Shown piece by piece: positions 53,119 to 61,444 of a DNA stretch of 64,000 bases. The position numbers and the translations under genes were made by a program. The stretch comes from Pseudomonas sp. ICMP 561. GTDB lineage: Bacteria > Pseudomonadota > Gammaproteobacteria > Pseudomonadales > Pseudomonadaceae. Location: NCBI RefSeq assembly GCF_002699985.1, contig NZ_LKBT01000056.1, forward strand, positions 62,001-126,000, read 5' to 3'. The stretch's first letter is position 1. Each line of letters starts with the position of its first letter. The notes beneath the pieces were generated by a model. That model worked only from the letters and a program-made list of their open reading frames with translations, had not been told where the DNA came from and did no database searches.

Positions 53119-53251
53119 GTCGCACAGCAAACATGGACCTGTAGGAGTGAGCTTGCTCGCGATTCGATTTCATGGCCGACGAATTCATCGCATGAACTGA
53201 CTCTATCGCGAGCAAGCTCACTCCTACAGGGAGCCACGTTTGCTGCGCGAC
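53119..53251. repeat. REPIN nested in a larger inverted repeat
   Basis: Inner REPIN 53139-53229 (CTGTAGGAGTGAGCTTGCTC and inverse). Outside it GTCGCACAGCAAAC (53119-53132) pairs with GTTTGCTGCGCGAC (53238-53251), with one mismatch. The outer arms extend the hairpin by some 20 bases on each side. Confidence 0.85.
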
Positions 53252-53309
53252 AGCGGTATGTCAGGGAGACTGGGCGACCTTCTACAGGTAAATCTTGTAC
53301 AGCTACGCC

Positions 53310-53747
53310 CTACTCCCCAATATCCTCATTCCACAGTTCTGGCTTGCTGACGATGAAGCCTTTCATCATGTCGACGCAGGCATGATTGTCGATCACTTCG
53401 ACGTCCACACCACGTGAACGCAGCAGTGCTTCTTCGCCCATGAACGTCTGGTTCTCACCGACAATGACCTTGCGGATGCCGTACAGCAGAATCGCCCCGC
53501 TGCACATCGAGCAAGGTGACAGTGTGGTGTAGAGCACGGCGTCGCGATAAACGCTGGCAGGCTGGCGGCCCGCGTTTTCCAGCGCGTCCATTTCCCCGTG
53601 CTTGATAGCGCTGCCTTCCTGAACCCGACGGTTATGACCGCGGCCGATGATCTGACCGTCATGAACGATGACCGAACCGATGGGAATACCGCCCTCGGCC
53701 AGCCCCAGTTGAGCTTCGTCGATTGCGGCCTGCATGAATGGGTCCAT
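53310..53747 (-). CDS. Cytosine deaminase, yeast FCY1-like
   Basis: 145 aa, one cytidine-deaminase fold. Zinc site KHGEMDALENAGR (His and catalytic Glu) and SPCSMCSGAILLYGIR. The last residues LWNEDIGE and the RGHNRRVQEGSA stretch are strikingly like yeast cytosine deaminase (FCY1), not the larger bacterial CodA. It would convert cytosine to uracil. GAGGTAG precedes the ATG. Identification rests on remembered motif similarity. Confidence 0.85.
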   Translation of the reverse strand: MDPFMQAAIDEAQLGLAEGGIPIGSVIVHDGQIIGRGHNRRVQEGSAIKHGEMDALENAGRQPASVYRDAVLYTTLSPCSMCSGAILLYGIRKVIVGENQTFMGEEALLRSRGVDVEVIDNHACVDMMKGFIVSKPELWNEDIGE

Positions 53748-53789
53748 GGTTCTACCTCGTTTCCTGAGTCTGAAGAAAAGTAATGTGCA

Positions 53790-54281
53790 TCATTGTGGCA
53801 GCCTCGCCATAGCGCTGTTCAGCGCTTGCGAAACAAACTCTTTGAGCAGGTCGGCCGAGCGCGCCTTCATGTCGGTACCGACGTCATTCTGTTTGGCCCT
53901 GAGTTTGTTGGCCAGTTGCGGTTCTTTGTCGCCGCGGTTGAGTGCGCGCAATTCATCAGCGCTGAAGGACTGCGCATAGGCGGCAGCCATGTTGCGATCC
54001 CATTGCGACTGGAACTGCGGCTGCAAACGCTGCAACTCATCTTTGACCAGTTCCTGCGCCTGCGTCTTGCCAACCGACTCGACGATGCTGCCAAACGTGG
54101 CAGTACGCGAAGCAACCTGATAGCCCAGCCAGCCAAGGCTTTCGCCCAGGTGCCGGTCTTCGACATACGCCAAGGCGCTGTCATCAACCTCTGAAGCCTG
54201 GACACTCTGCTCAACGCTTGTCCAAAGGCCAAGCAGCAAGGCAAAAAACAAGTTGCCGGTCACTGACTTGTGCAGGGTCAT
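53790..54281 (-). CDS. Secreted DUF2059-like protein
   Basis: 163 aa with a signal peptide (cleavage near VQASEV). The mature part is helical, with LQRLQPQFQSQWDRNMAAAY and FSADELRALNRGD, the pattern of DUF2059 domains. GGAGGAG before the ATG at 54281; its first codon overlaps the stop of the acetyltransferase gene (ATGA), so the two are co-translated. Function unknown. Confidence 0.75.
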   Translation of the reverse strand: MTLHKSVTGNLFFALLLGLWTSVEQSVQASEVDDSALAYVEDRHLGESLGWLGYQVASRTATFGSIVESVGKTQAQELVKDELQRLQPQFQSQWDRNMAAAYAQSFSADELRALNRGDKEPQLANKLRAKQNDVGTDMKARSADLLKEFVSQALNSAMARLPQ

Positions 54282-54817
54282 GAAGTCTCCTCCGCCAACC
54301 ACTCATCCCGGTTCAAACGATAGATTTTCACGCCTAACCGGTGGTACTGGCTGTAAACAAATGCATTGAAACCCACCTTCTGAATCACGCGCACGGAAGC
54401 AACATTGGCGGGCTGAACGATGGCGATGATCGAGCGCAGCCCCAAGTGTTCAAAGCCGTAAGCCAGCGTCGCACGGACAATCTCCGTGGCCAGGCCTCGC
54501 CCCCAGAATTGCGGCGCCAGGCGATAGCCGATCTCCACTTCTTCAGCGCCGTCGACGCTCTCACGATTCAGAGCACAAAACCCCAACAGGACACCGCTGG
54601 CTTTTTCGACCACCGCCCACGGCCCGAAGCCGTTGCGCGCATAAGATTGCATAGACCAGTCAATGAACTCCGCCGTTGCGCGCTCGCTGAGGACGCCCCG
54701 CACCGAATAACGCATCACCTCAGGATTACTGAGGATCTGCGCCATTGGCAGCACATCGGCGCTGCTTAACTGGCGCAGAATCATGCGCTGCGTCTCGAGT
54801 ACAACGTCAGTGGTCAT
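54278..54817 (-). CDS. RimJ/RimL-type N-acetyltransferase
   Basis: 179 aa GNAT. IGYRLAPQFWGRGLATEIVR holds the acetyl-CoA loop, and NVASVRVIQKVGFNAFVYSQ the C-terminal motif of the RimJ/RimL subgroup, which acetylate N-termini or small amines. Its 3' end overlaps the DUF2059-like gene by 4 bases. Substrate not predictable. Confidence 0.9.
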   Translation of the reverse strand: MTTDVVLETQRMILRQLSSADVLPMAQILSNPEVMRYSVRGVLSERATAEFIDWSMQSYARNGFGPWAVVEKASGVLLGFCALNRESVDGAEEVEIGYRLAPQFWGRGLATEIVRATLAYGFEHLGLRSIIAIVQPANVASVRVIQKVGFNAFVYSQYHRLGVKIYRLNRDEWLAEETS

Positions 54818-54862
54818 GGCTCAACCATCAGCCTTTCAGGGTTCTGCCGGGAGCGCAGAGAC

Positions 54863-55876
54863 TCACAAGCCGTTGCTGACTTTCCCGGCCACGTCGGCGG
54901 GCACCCAGGCCTTCCAGACTTCAGGATGCTGCTTGAGGAACAACTGGGCAACCTCTTTGGGCTGCTGACGTTTTTCACTCATCTGCCCCAGGGTCTGGTT
55001 AAGCAGGTCAATCGGCAGGTCGACCTTTTCGAAAAACGCGACAAGGTCCGGATACTGTTTGTGGAATGCATCCGAGACGCCGATGCTCAGGCGCGGCTCC
55101 AGTGAACGAGTGCCTCGTGGGTTCGGGTTATTGGCGTCGGCCAGGGTTTTCCAGGCTTCGGCGTCGAACGGCGGCTCTTCCAGCTTGATCAGTTTGAAGC
55201 GGCCCAGCAGCGGAGTCGGCGACCAGTAGTAAAACAGCACAGGTTTGCCACGATGAATCGAAGAACTGACCTCTGCATCCAGCGCCGCGCCCGAACCGGT
55301 CCGGAAGTTCACGTAGCTGTCATTGAGCTTATAAGCCTTGAGTTTCTGCGTGTTGACGATTTCTGACGTCCAGCCAGTGGGGCTGTTGAGGAAACGGCCC
55401 TTGTCCGGCGACTCAGGATCTTTGAAGACGTCTTTGTAGCGAGGCAAGTCAGCCACCGACTTGAGGTCAGGGGCCAGCGGTTTGATGCCTTTGGCGGGAT
55501 CGCCCTTGATCACGAACTCCGGCACCCACCAACCTTCGGTCGCGCCTTTGACGATATTGCCAAGCCCATGGACCTTGCCTTCGGCTTCGGCCTTGACCCA
55601 GGCAGGACTACGGCCGGCCCACTCCTCGCCGATGACCTGAATATCGTTTTTCGCCAATGCGGCTTCGAGGCTCACCGTGCTGCCCGGCAGCTTATCGGTG
55701 GGGTAGCCATAACCTTTCTCGACGATGGTGCGCAGGATCTCCGTGATCAAGCTGCCGCTTTCCCAGGTGATGTCGCCGAAGTTGATCGGTGCCGCCTTTT
55801 CCGCCGCCACTGCGGGTTGCCCCAACAGGCCAAGGGCCAGGAGTGAACAGCCGAGCAGGGTTCTGATTGATGTCAT
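54863..55876 (-). CDS. Glycine betaine/choline-type ABC substrate-binding protein
   Basis: 337 aa. Signal peptide (cleavage near AVAAE), then the OpuAC/ProX binding fold: INFGDITWESGSLITEILRT at the start of lobe 1, EEWAGRSPAWVKAEAEGKVH, and the lobe-2 SIHRGKPVLFYYWSPTPLLG. The ligand is likely a quaternary amine. No permease or ATPase gene is adjacent, so it is an orphan binding protein or shares a distant transporter. The ATG at 55876 follows a GTG; AGAGGTG precedes it. Confidence 0.92.
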   Translation of the reverse strand: MTSIRTLLGCSLLALGLLGQPAVAAEKAAPINFGDITWESGSLITEILRTIVEKGYGYPTDKLPGSTVSLEAALAKNDIQVIGEEWAGRSPAWVKAEAEGKVHGLGNIVKGATEGWWVPEFVIKGDPAKGIKPLAPDLKSVADLPRYKDVFKDPESPDKGRFLNSPTGWTSEIVNTQKLKAYKLNDSYVNFRTGSGAALDAEVSSSIHRGKPVLFYYWSPTPLLGRFKLIKLEEPPFDAEAWKTLADANNPNPRGTRSLEPRLSIGVSDAFHKQYPDLVAFFEKVDLPIDLLNQTLGQMSEKRQQPKEVAQLFLKQHPEVWKAWVPADVAGKVSNGL

Positions 55877-56091
55877 GGTCACCTCTGGATGGCCGGGCCC
55901 GGCCTGATTGGGAAATTCGTTGTTAGATAGACTTGAAAGGTATCGACATCGGCAGACGGCGATAAGTTGTACTCATGCATAGGCGGCCTGCTTCTGGAGC
56001 GACACGTCAGAGCCTTCGCAATGCACGGGCAGGAGCGCGAAGTGCTTGAAGAACCGCGTCAGCCCATCTCGCCAACAAGTTGCCTCCTGTC

Positions 56092-56883
56092 TTAAAAAGC
56101 TAATGAAGGCAGCCCTTGCTCGGCCGCCTGACGTTCATAGTCGAGCAGTATCTGATAATCGTCTTGGTGGGCGGCCAACACCTGACTGATCGCCAGCGCC
56201 TGTGCGACATCCGGCAAGTCCGACAGAGCCTGATTCATGGCATGACGGATGACCTCTGCCTGAGCGACATCGATGCTCAACGACGTGATGAAAGGCAGGC
56301 ATGGGCCATGAGCAGTGCGCGCCAGAATACGCAAACCGCGGACCTCCTCGCTGGCATCCCGGGCCAGATAGTCGAAGGTCACGCTGTCGATGGCTGCGAT
56401 ATCACCGCGCCGCTCCTTGAGCCAGCGCAGGCTGTGACGATGGCCGCCGGTAAGGGATACCTGCGAGAAAAACCGCCCGTTTTGCTGCAGCGGTGCAACG
56501 GTATGCCGCAACAGGTTCATACCGGAGTTGGAGTCTTCGCTGTTGACGAGGCCGTGGCTGCCGAGAAAGTCCGCGACTGATCGACGAGGGTCATCAGCCC
56601 GGATCACCAGCAGGCTGCAATGCAGACCATCGGCGCTGTTGGGCAACTCGTAAGCAGGCCGCCCGATCAGGCGAACCTTGCCACGCAACAGCGTCATCAA
56701 CGGATAACCGCAGGTCTGTGCGAGCAGTAACTGATTGGATAGCCAGAGTTCTGGCAGATCGAGCGCGCCTTGCAAACGTTGCGCGCCGAGCACTTCGACG
56801 ATCCGCGCAAGCCACGTCTCACTGGCCTGCGCGACGCGCTCTGGTGCGGTGTACATCGATAATTCGGCGAAACCCTGAATCAT
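56092..56883 (-). CDS. PhnD/SsuA-type substrate-binding-like protein
   Basis: 263 aa. It has the phosphonate-binding-like fold: QTCGYPLMTLLRGKVRLIGR and GLHCSLLVIRADDPRRSVAD, FLGSHGLVNSEDSNSGMNLL and WLKERRGDIAAIDSVTFDYL. No signal peptide is seen with the chosen start (ATG 56883), so the protein may be cytosolic or the true start is further upstream. No ABC partners nearby. Confidence 0.8.
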   Translation of the reverse strand: MIQGFAELSMYTAPERVAQASETWLARIVEVLGAQRLQGALDLPELWLSNQLLLAQTCGYPLMTLLRGKVRLIGRPAYELPNSADGLHCSLLVIRADDPRRSVADFLGSHGLVNSEDSNSGMNLLRHTVAPLQQNGRFFSQVSLTGGHRHSLRWLKERRGDIAAIDSVTFDYLARDASEEVRGLRILARTAHGPCLPFITSLSIDVAQAEVIRHAMNQALSDLPDVAQALAISQVLAAHQDDYQILLDYERQAAEQGLPSLAF

Positions 56884-56980
56884 GGCAAATCCGGTCAAAA
56901 CGGTTGAGCCAACCATAGATGAAAAATGCGTAGCATGCGCAGGAGCCCGTAAGACTTCGCGCAAGGTACCAAGCGGCACT

Positions 56981-57064
56981 TGTGGGAGCGAATTCATTCG
57001 CGAATGCGGTGGGTCAGACCCGGATATTTTTCAGGAAGGCACCCTTCGCGAATAAATTCCCACA
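56981..57064. repeat. Single REPIN of the same family as the nrd array
   Basis: TGTGGGAGCGAATTCATTCG at the left, the GGTCAGACCCGGAT loop core, and CGAATAAATTCCCACA at the right. It matches the unit of the 3502-4770 array, showing that the array unit also exists as single copies elsewhere. Confidence 0.85.
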
Positions 57065-57103
57065 GTGAATCCTGTTTCAGCCCAAATGCCAGGCTCCCTG
57101 AGA

Positions 57104-57220
57104 TCAATGCCCAAAAAGCCCCGTATCGGATTTCTTGGCTTTTTTGTCGGCGCGTTTTTCGTCGGCGGTCTTGGCGGGCTTTTTCTTCGCGGCTTTCTTT
57201 GAATCCATACCTTTGCTCAT
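57104..57220 (-). CDS. Very small Lys-rich protein
   Basis: 38 aa: MSKGMDSKKAAKKKPAKTAD then a further Lys-rich helix ending SDTGLFGH. GGAG 8-9 bases before the ATG makes this a likely real gene. Strongly basic; may bind nucleic acid. No family recognised. Confidence 0.6.
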   Translation of the reverse strand: MSKGMDSKKAAKKKPAKTADEKRADKKAKKSDTGLFGH

Positions 57221-57321
57221 GATGCGTGCTCCAGGGTCAAGGATCTGTTCTCTCTTATACACCCATTCGACGCTATGATACCCGGCCATTCCTGCTGCCC
57301 TTCTGAAGTGCACCCTGCCTG

Positions 57322-57732
57322 ATGTCCGAGACTGAATTCTGCCCTCTACCGTCGCTCTGCCAGCCCCTGCTGGACAAGTTCTACCGCGCCCATCGCTCGC
57401 CAATGCGCTCGTCCGGAGCGGCACAGATGTGGGTGGCACGGCAGCAGGAAATCATTGGCGCACTGAGTCTTATGCCGGTGGCTGACGGGTATTGGTTGAC
57501 CGGGCTGTTCGTAGCGCCGCAGTGGCGAGGACGGACCATTGCAGGACGACTGATCGCCAGCGCGCTCAAGGATCTGAACGGGCCGGTCTGGCTGTTTTGC
57601 CACCCGGATCTCGTGAGGTTTTACGAACGGTCAGCCTTTGCACTCACAACAGATTTGCCGCCGATGCTGGCGGACAAGCTGGCGCGGTATCAGAAGACAA
57701 AAGCACTGCTGGCGATGCGCTGGGAGCGGTGA
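57322..57732 (+). CDS. GNAT family N-acetyltransferase
   Basis: 136 aa, short GNAT. YWLTGLFVAPQWRGRTIAGR holds the acetyl-CoA-binding loop; VWLFCHPDLVRFYERSAFAL is the C-terminal half. Substrate unknown. The start ATG at 57322 follows a short gap from the REP-rich region. Confidence 0.85.
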   Translation: MSETEFCPLPSLCQPLLDKFYRAHRSPMRSSGAAQMWVARQQEIIGALSLMPVADGYWLTGLFVAPQWRGRTIAGRLIASALKDLNGPVWLFCHPDLVRFYERSAFALTTDLPPMLADKLARYQKTKALLAMRWER

Positions 57733-57772
57733 TTGACCTGGAGGAGTGTAGCGGTCGTCCAGACGCTGCGCT

Positions 57773-58031
57773 GTCGCTCAGCAAACATTGACCCTGCAGG
57801 AGTGAGCTTGCTCGCGAAAGCATTAGATCTGTTAAGAAGATGTCGTCTGACCTGACGCAATCGCGAGCAATGTGGATCGCCACCCCGGTCACTCCTACAG
57901 AAAAAGCATTTGGATTCTGTTGGAGCGAGGCTTTCCCGCGGAGAACGATGACGCAGTGGGGCTGGATGTACCGCGTCGTCTTCTTCGCGGGCAAGCCTCG
58001 CTCCAACAGATCCGTGTTTGCTGCATGACAG
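57773..58031. repeat. Two REPINs inside one larger inverted repeat
   Basis: REPIN 57793-57900 (TGCAGGAGTGAGCTTGCTCG; right arm broken by a ~17-base insert after TCGCGAGCAA) and REPIN 57917-58009 (TGTTGGAGCGAGG family) lie between outer arms GTCGCTCAGCAAACA (57773-57787) and TGTTTGCTGCATGACAG (58015-58031). No gene in 57733-58106. Confidence 0.85.
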
Positions 58032-58106
58032 CGCGGAGTCTCGACGACGGGAATCTCCTACAAGAATGCATTCCAGCTCAAAGCATAAATGCACTCTGCC
58101 TAGGCG

Positions 58107-58646
58107 TTACTCATCCGCATTCGGATCCATATCCGGGAACATCACGTCCATGAAGCCGAACTTGCTGAAGTCGGTAATACGCGAAGGATAAAGGCGTCCA
58201 ATCAGGTGGTCGCATTCATGCTGCACCACGCGGGCATGAAAGCCGTGGGCGTCGCGCAGGACCGGCTGGCCGTCCGGATCGAAACCTTCGTAACGGATAC
58301 TTTGAAAGCGGTTAACCGCGCCACGCAAACCCGGCACAGACAGGCAGCCTTCCCAACCTTCTTCAACGGCCGGATGCAACGGCGTGATCACAGGATTAAG
58401 CAATATCGTCTGAGGTACGGCTTCAGCATCCGGATAACGCTCGTTGCGTTCAAAACCGAAGATCACCAGTTGCAGGTCTACGCCAATCTGCGGAGCCGCC
58501 AAACCAACACCGCCGACGCTTTCCATGGTTTCAAACATGTCGGCGATCAGGGTCTTGAGCTCAGCGCTGCCGAACATCGATTGAGGCACAGGTGGGGCGA
58601 TGCGCAACAGACGTTCATCGCCCATTTTCAGAATGGGGTGGATCAT
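58107..58646 (-). CDS. def: Peptide deformylase
   Basis: 179 aa. Fe-PDF motifs: GVGLAAPQIGV near residue 45, EGCLSVPG near 95, and QHECDHLIGRLY near 138, giving the metal-binding Cys and two His. It removes the N-formyl group of new proteins. Pseudomonads carry more than one PDF; this may be the second, since no fmt or tRNA-modification genes are adjacent. AAGGAG lies about 11 bases before the ATG at 58646. Confidence 0.95.
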   Translation of the reverse strand: MIHPILKMGDERLLRIAPPVPQSMFGSAELKTLIADMFETMESVGGVGLAAPQIGVDLQLVIFGFERNERYPDAEAVPQTILLNPVITPLHPAVEEGWEGCLSVPGLRGAVNRFQSIRYEGFDPDGQPVLRDAHGFHARVVQHECDHLIGRLYPSRITDFSKFGFMDVMFPDMDPNADE

Positions 58647-58694
58647 GCGGGACGGGCTCCTTAGCGAAAAAACCTCATCCTGCCACACTCCGGC

Positions 58695-59657
58695 TCAGGA
58701 TTCCCCGGCCTTGGCAGGCAGCGGCAGAGAATGGTCACGCCCCAGACCGGAAACGTGCTGTTTCTCTGTGGACTCGATTGCGCCATCACCTTCTACTTTC
58801 TCGCCCTTGTCCTTGCCTTCAACCGACATATGCTCGACTACGGCGTTCATCTCGGCACCCAGCAATAGCACCGCTGCCGAGATGTAGAAATACAGAAGCA
58901 AGACAATGATTGCACCGATGCTGCCGTACATGGCGTTGTAGTCAGCGAACGTCTTGACGTAATAACCAAAGCCCAACGAGGCGATAATCCACACCACGAC
59001 CGCCAGCACAGAGCCTGGCGTGATAAAGCGAAACTCCTGCTTCACGTCCGGCATGACGTAATAAATCAATGCCACAGCCACCATCAGCAGCATGACGATC
59101 AGCGGCCAGCGCAGGATGGTCCAGAGCGTGACGATGAAATCTTCCATTCCTATTTGCGCGGCAATCCAGTTCATGACTTGCGGCCCGGTGACCATCAACG
59201 CGGCCACCGCCAGCATCATCATGGCGATACCGATGGTGTAAGCCACAGACAGCGGAATGCGTTTCCAGACCGGACGGGCTTCAACCACGTCATAGGCGGC
59301 GTTCATCGCACTCATCATCAAGCGCACACCCGCGGAGGCAGTCCATAGAGCGATGACGATACCAATCGAGAGCAATCCGCCTTTGGATTGCTGCAGTTGA
59401 TCAATTACCGGGTTGACCTGCTCCAGTGCCTGAGGCGGCAAGACAAGCTCTGACTGCAACCGGAGCCAGGAAAAGAAATCCGGCAGATGCAGAAAACCGA
59501 TCAGGGCAATCAGAAACAGCAGGAAAGGAAACAACGAAAACAACATCTGGTAGGCCAACGCCGACGCATAGGTGGACATCTCGTCATCGAGAAATTCGCT
59601 AACCGTACGGACCATCACCTTGCCCAGTGGCAGTTGGCGCAATTCCGGGAAAATCAT
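58695..59657 (-). CDS. YihY/UPF0761-family inner-membrane protein
   Basis: 320 aa with about six TM helices. Characteristic blocks: ALAYQMLFSLFPFLLFLIAL, the WTASAGVRLMMSAMNAAYDV loop and FGYYVKTFADYNAMYGSIGA. AAGGAG 6 bases before the ATG at 59657. The C-terminal ~50 residues are polar and disordered. YihY-type proteins have been called RNase BN in older literature, but this is a membrane protein of unclear function. Confidence 0.93.
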   Translation of the reverse strand: MIFPELRQLPLGKVMVRTVSEFLDDEMSTYASALAYQMLFSLFPFLLFLIALIGFLHLPDFFSWLRLQSELVLPPQALEQVNPVIDQLQQSKGGLLSIGIVIALWTASAGVRLMMSAMNAAYDVVEARPVWKRIPLSVAYTIGIAMMMLAVAALMVTGPQVMNWIAAQIGMEDFIVTLWTILRWPLIVMLLMVAVALIYYVMPDVKQEFRFITPGSVLAVVVWIIASLGFGYYVKTFADYNAMYGSIGAIIVLLLYFYISAAVLLLGAEMNAVVEHMSVEGKDKGEKVEGDGAIESTEKQHVSGLGRDHSLPLPAKAGES

Positions 59658-59822
59658 GGCGTCTCCTTCGCTACATAACTGACGCAGCTTACACATTCAC
59701 ATTGATGGGTACTGCGCCTCTCACACAAGCTGTTCGCAGATACTGGCGTTTTACCTTAATTCAGTGGACTGAACGGCCTGAAAAAGGTTTCAAAACCTTG
59801 GTTTCCAGACACCGAAAATGAC

Positions 59823-59846
59823 AACGGCCATCCGAAGATGGCCGTT
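59823..59846. terminator. Hairpin between convergent-side genes
   Basis: AACGGCCATC and GATGGCCGTT, a perfect 10-bp stem with CGAA loop. It lies downstream of csbD on the minus strand. The T-run is better on the plus strand (GTTTCTT), so directionality is uncertain. Confidence 0.65.
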
Positions 59847-59879
59847 TCTTAATACCAGGATTACCCCGGATCCTCAGGC

Positions 59880-60071
59880 TTATGCCTTATCGACGCCTTT
59901 TTTCACGGCGTCTTTGGTCTTGCCTACGGCTTGCTGCGCTTCGCCTTTGAGTTCTTGCGCCTTGCCTTCAGCTTTCAGTTTGGAGTTGTCGGTTGCTTTA
60001 CCCACGCCTTGCTTGACGTTACCGACTGCTTCGTTAGCCATGCCTTTAACTTTATCGCCAGTGCTGCTCAT
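59880..60071 (-). CDS. CsbD-family stress protein
   Basis: 63 aa, all-helical: GDKVKGMANEAVGNVKQGVG and KAEGKAQELKGEAQQAVGKT. This is the typical CsbD domain, an abundant small general-stress protein. A hairpin terminator follows. The ATG is preceded by GGAG-type sequence on the minus strand. Confidence 0.9.
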   Translation of the reverse strand: MSSTGDKVKGMANEAVGNVKQGVGKATDNSKLKAEGKAQELKGEAQQAVGKTKDAVKKGVDKA

Positions 60072-60320
60072 AGGTCTTACTCCGCAGAATCAATGAGAGG
60101 TCATCGCCTCGACGTAATGATTGACCTGCCCCTTTTGCGCAGAGTTTCAAGTATTTTCATGAACGTGACAGCCGTTCGTCTGCTGCTCATGAGCTTGATA
60201 AAACCGCTCGGTAAAACTTTGGCTTTAAGTTTGCGCAGCAACCCACGAGAATGCGCAACGCAATCCGGCTGCGTCGGGCCAATGCCCGTCGCGCTGAATA
60301 CAACGATCCGCAGGAACATT

Positions 60321-60701
60321 ATGAAACTCGATAAAAAGCAGGCCATCGCACGCCGGAACCAGGAACTGGGCGGTGCCGTGCTGGGTACCAACAACACCCA
60401 CTTTGCAACCTTGAATACCAACAAGAACATCTGGTGGTTCGACTTGCCCGTACCGCGTCTGGCGGTGGGTCAATACGAATGGATGCATCTACTGCTTTAC
60501 ACGCCGAGCAGCGACCAATTACTGCATTTGAAGGTCACCACTGTATTCCTGCGTGATCACATGGAAGGTCTGGTGATTCGTAATAAAGGCCAGCGCAAGT
60601 CCACCGTCAGCCTGGAGCTGAGCGCGGACAAGGATTCTTATCTGAAGGATGTGAGGCCGCTGGGTGCGGGATTGAGCTTTGCGGATTTTCAGCAGCCCTG
60701 A
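60321..60701 (+). CDS. Hypothetical protein
   Basis: 126 aa, soluble, mostly strands: FATLNTNKNIWWFDLPVPRL then the YEWMHLLLYTPSSDQLLHLK block. AGGAAC 6 bases before the ATG supports the start over the long frame further upstream. No family recognised; this gene type is common in pseudomonads. Confidence 0.7.
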   Translation: MKLDKKQAIARRNQELGGAVLGTNNTHFATLNTNKNIWWFDLPVPRLAVGQYEWMHLLLYTPSSDQLLHLKVTTVFLRDHMEGLVIRNKGQRKSTVSLELSADKDSYLKDVRPLGAGLSFADFQQP

Positions 60702-60744
60702 TGCTTTGAACTGCGCAACTCTGTCGCGCAGCAAACGCGGGACC

Positions 60745-60835
60745 CTGTAGGAGTGAGCTTGCTCGCGATTCGGTCATAGGGTCTACGAATTTATCGCCTG
60801 AACCGACGTCATCGCGAGCAAGCTCACTCCTACAG
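60745..60835. repeat. REPIN (GGAGTGAGCTTGCTCGCGA family)
   Basis: Arms CTGTAGGAGTGAGCTTGCTC and GAGCAAGCTCACTCCTACAG. The outer flank GTCGCGCAGCAAACG (near 60723) is present on the left only. Confidence 0.9.
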
Positions 60836-60924
60836 GTCTTGTGGCTTCTGCGTTAGTGGGGGGGCCTTGGAGACTGCGCCATCCATAGACAGGAAGGCGT
60901 TCCAATCGAGTTATGCGCCAAGTA

Positions 60925-61326
60925 TCAAGCAACCCGTCGAGCAACCAGAAACGCCACCGTCCCCGCCACCGCCGACGCAAACGTTCCCCACGCCAGATCC
61001 ACCAACGCCAGCTGCGCAGGCCAGCCCTGGAGGGTGGCCCAGTTGGTAAGGTCATAGGTGCCGTAAGCAACCAGCCCCAGCAGCGCACTGCGCTTGGCCG
61101 CGTGGCTGACGCTGTCGCGACGCAACCCTGATTGCACCGCCAGGACGAGCAAGCCAAAGGCGTACAGCAGGTAGAAAACCACGGGGGGCGCAACCACCGG
61201 TTTGTCGGCCATCAACGGCCAAAGCCACGCCCGATAGCTCGGCCCCATCAACAAGCCCAGCCAGATGCCGTCCAGGACCAAAAAGGTCAGCAAGATGCTG
61301 AAGTAAGCAGTGAGGTTTCTTTTCAT
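60925..61326 (-). CDS. DUF2177 membrane protein
   Basis: 133 aa with four TM helices. The FLVLDGIWLGLLMGPSYRAW start and the GTYDLTNWATLQGWPAQLAL block are characteristic of DUF2177. Function unknown. Located between a REPIN and cvfB on the same strand. Confidence 0.9.
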   Translation of the reverse strand: MKRNLTAYFSILLTFLVLDGIWLGLLMGPSYRAWLWPLMADKPVVAPPVVFYLLYAFGLLVLAVQSGLRRDSVSHAAKRSALLGLVAYGTYDLTNWATLQGWPAQLALVDLAWGTFASAVAGTVAFLVARRVA

Positions 61327-61444
61327 GGAAGGCGTCCTTGTCTGAGTGGGTCCGCATTGCGCGGAGCGACCTTGATGAGCATTGACGGGTTGGACCCCAT
61401 GCCTGGCAGGAACGATCCATCGTCCCTGCTTTAACCGATGAACG

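Noticed and set aside
57793..57900. Possible small insertion sequence in a REPIN arm
   Set aside because: The extra ~17 bases are far too short and lack terminal repeats; simple insertion or mutation is enough.
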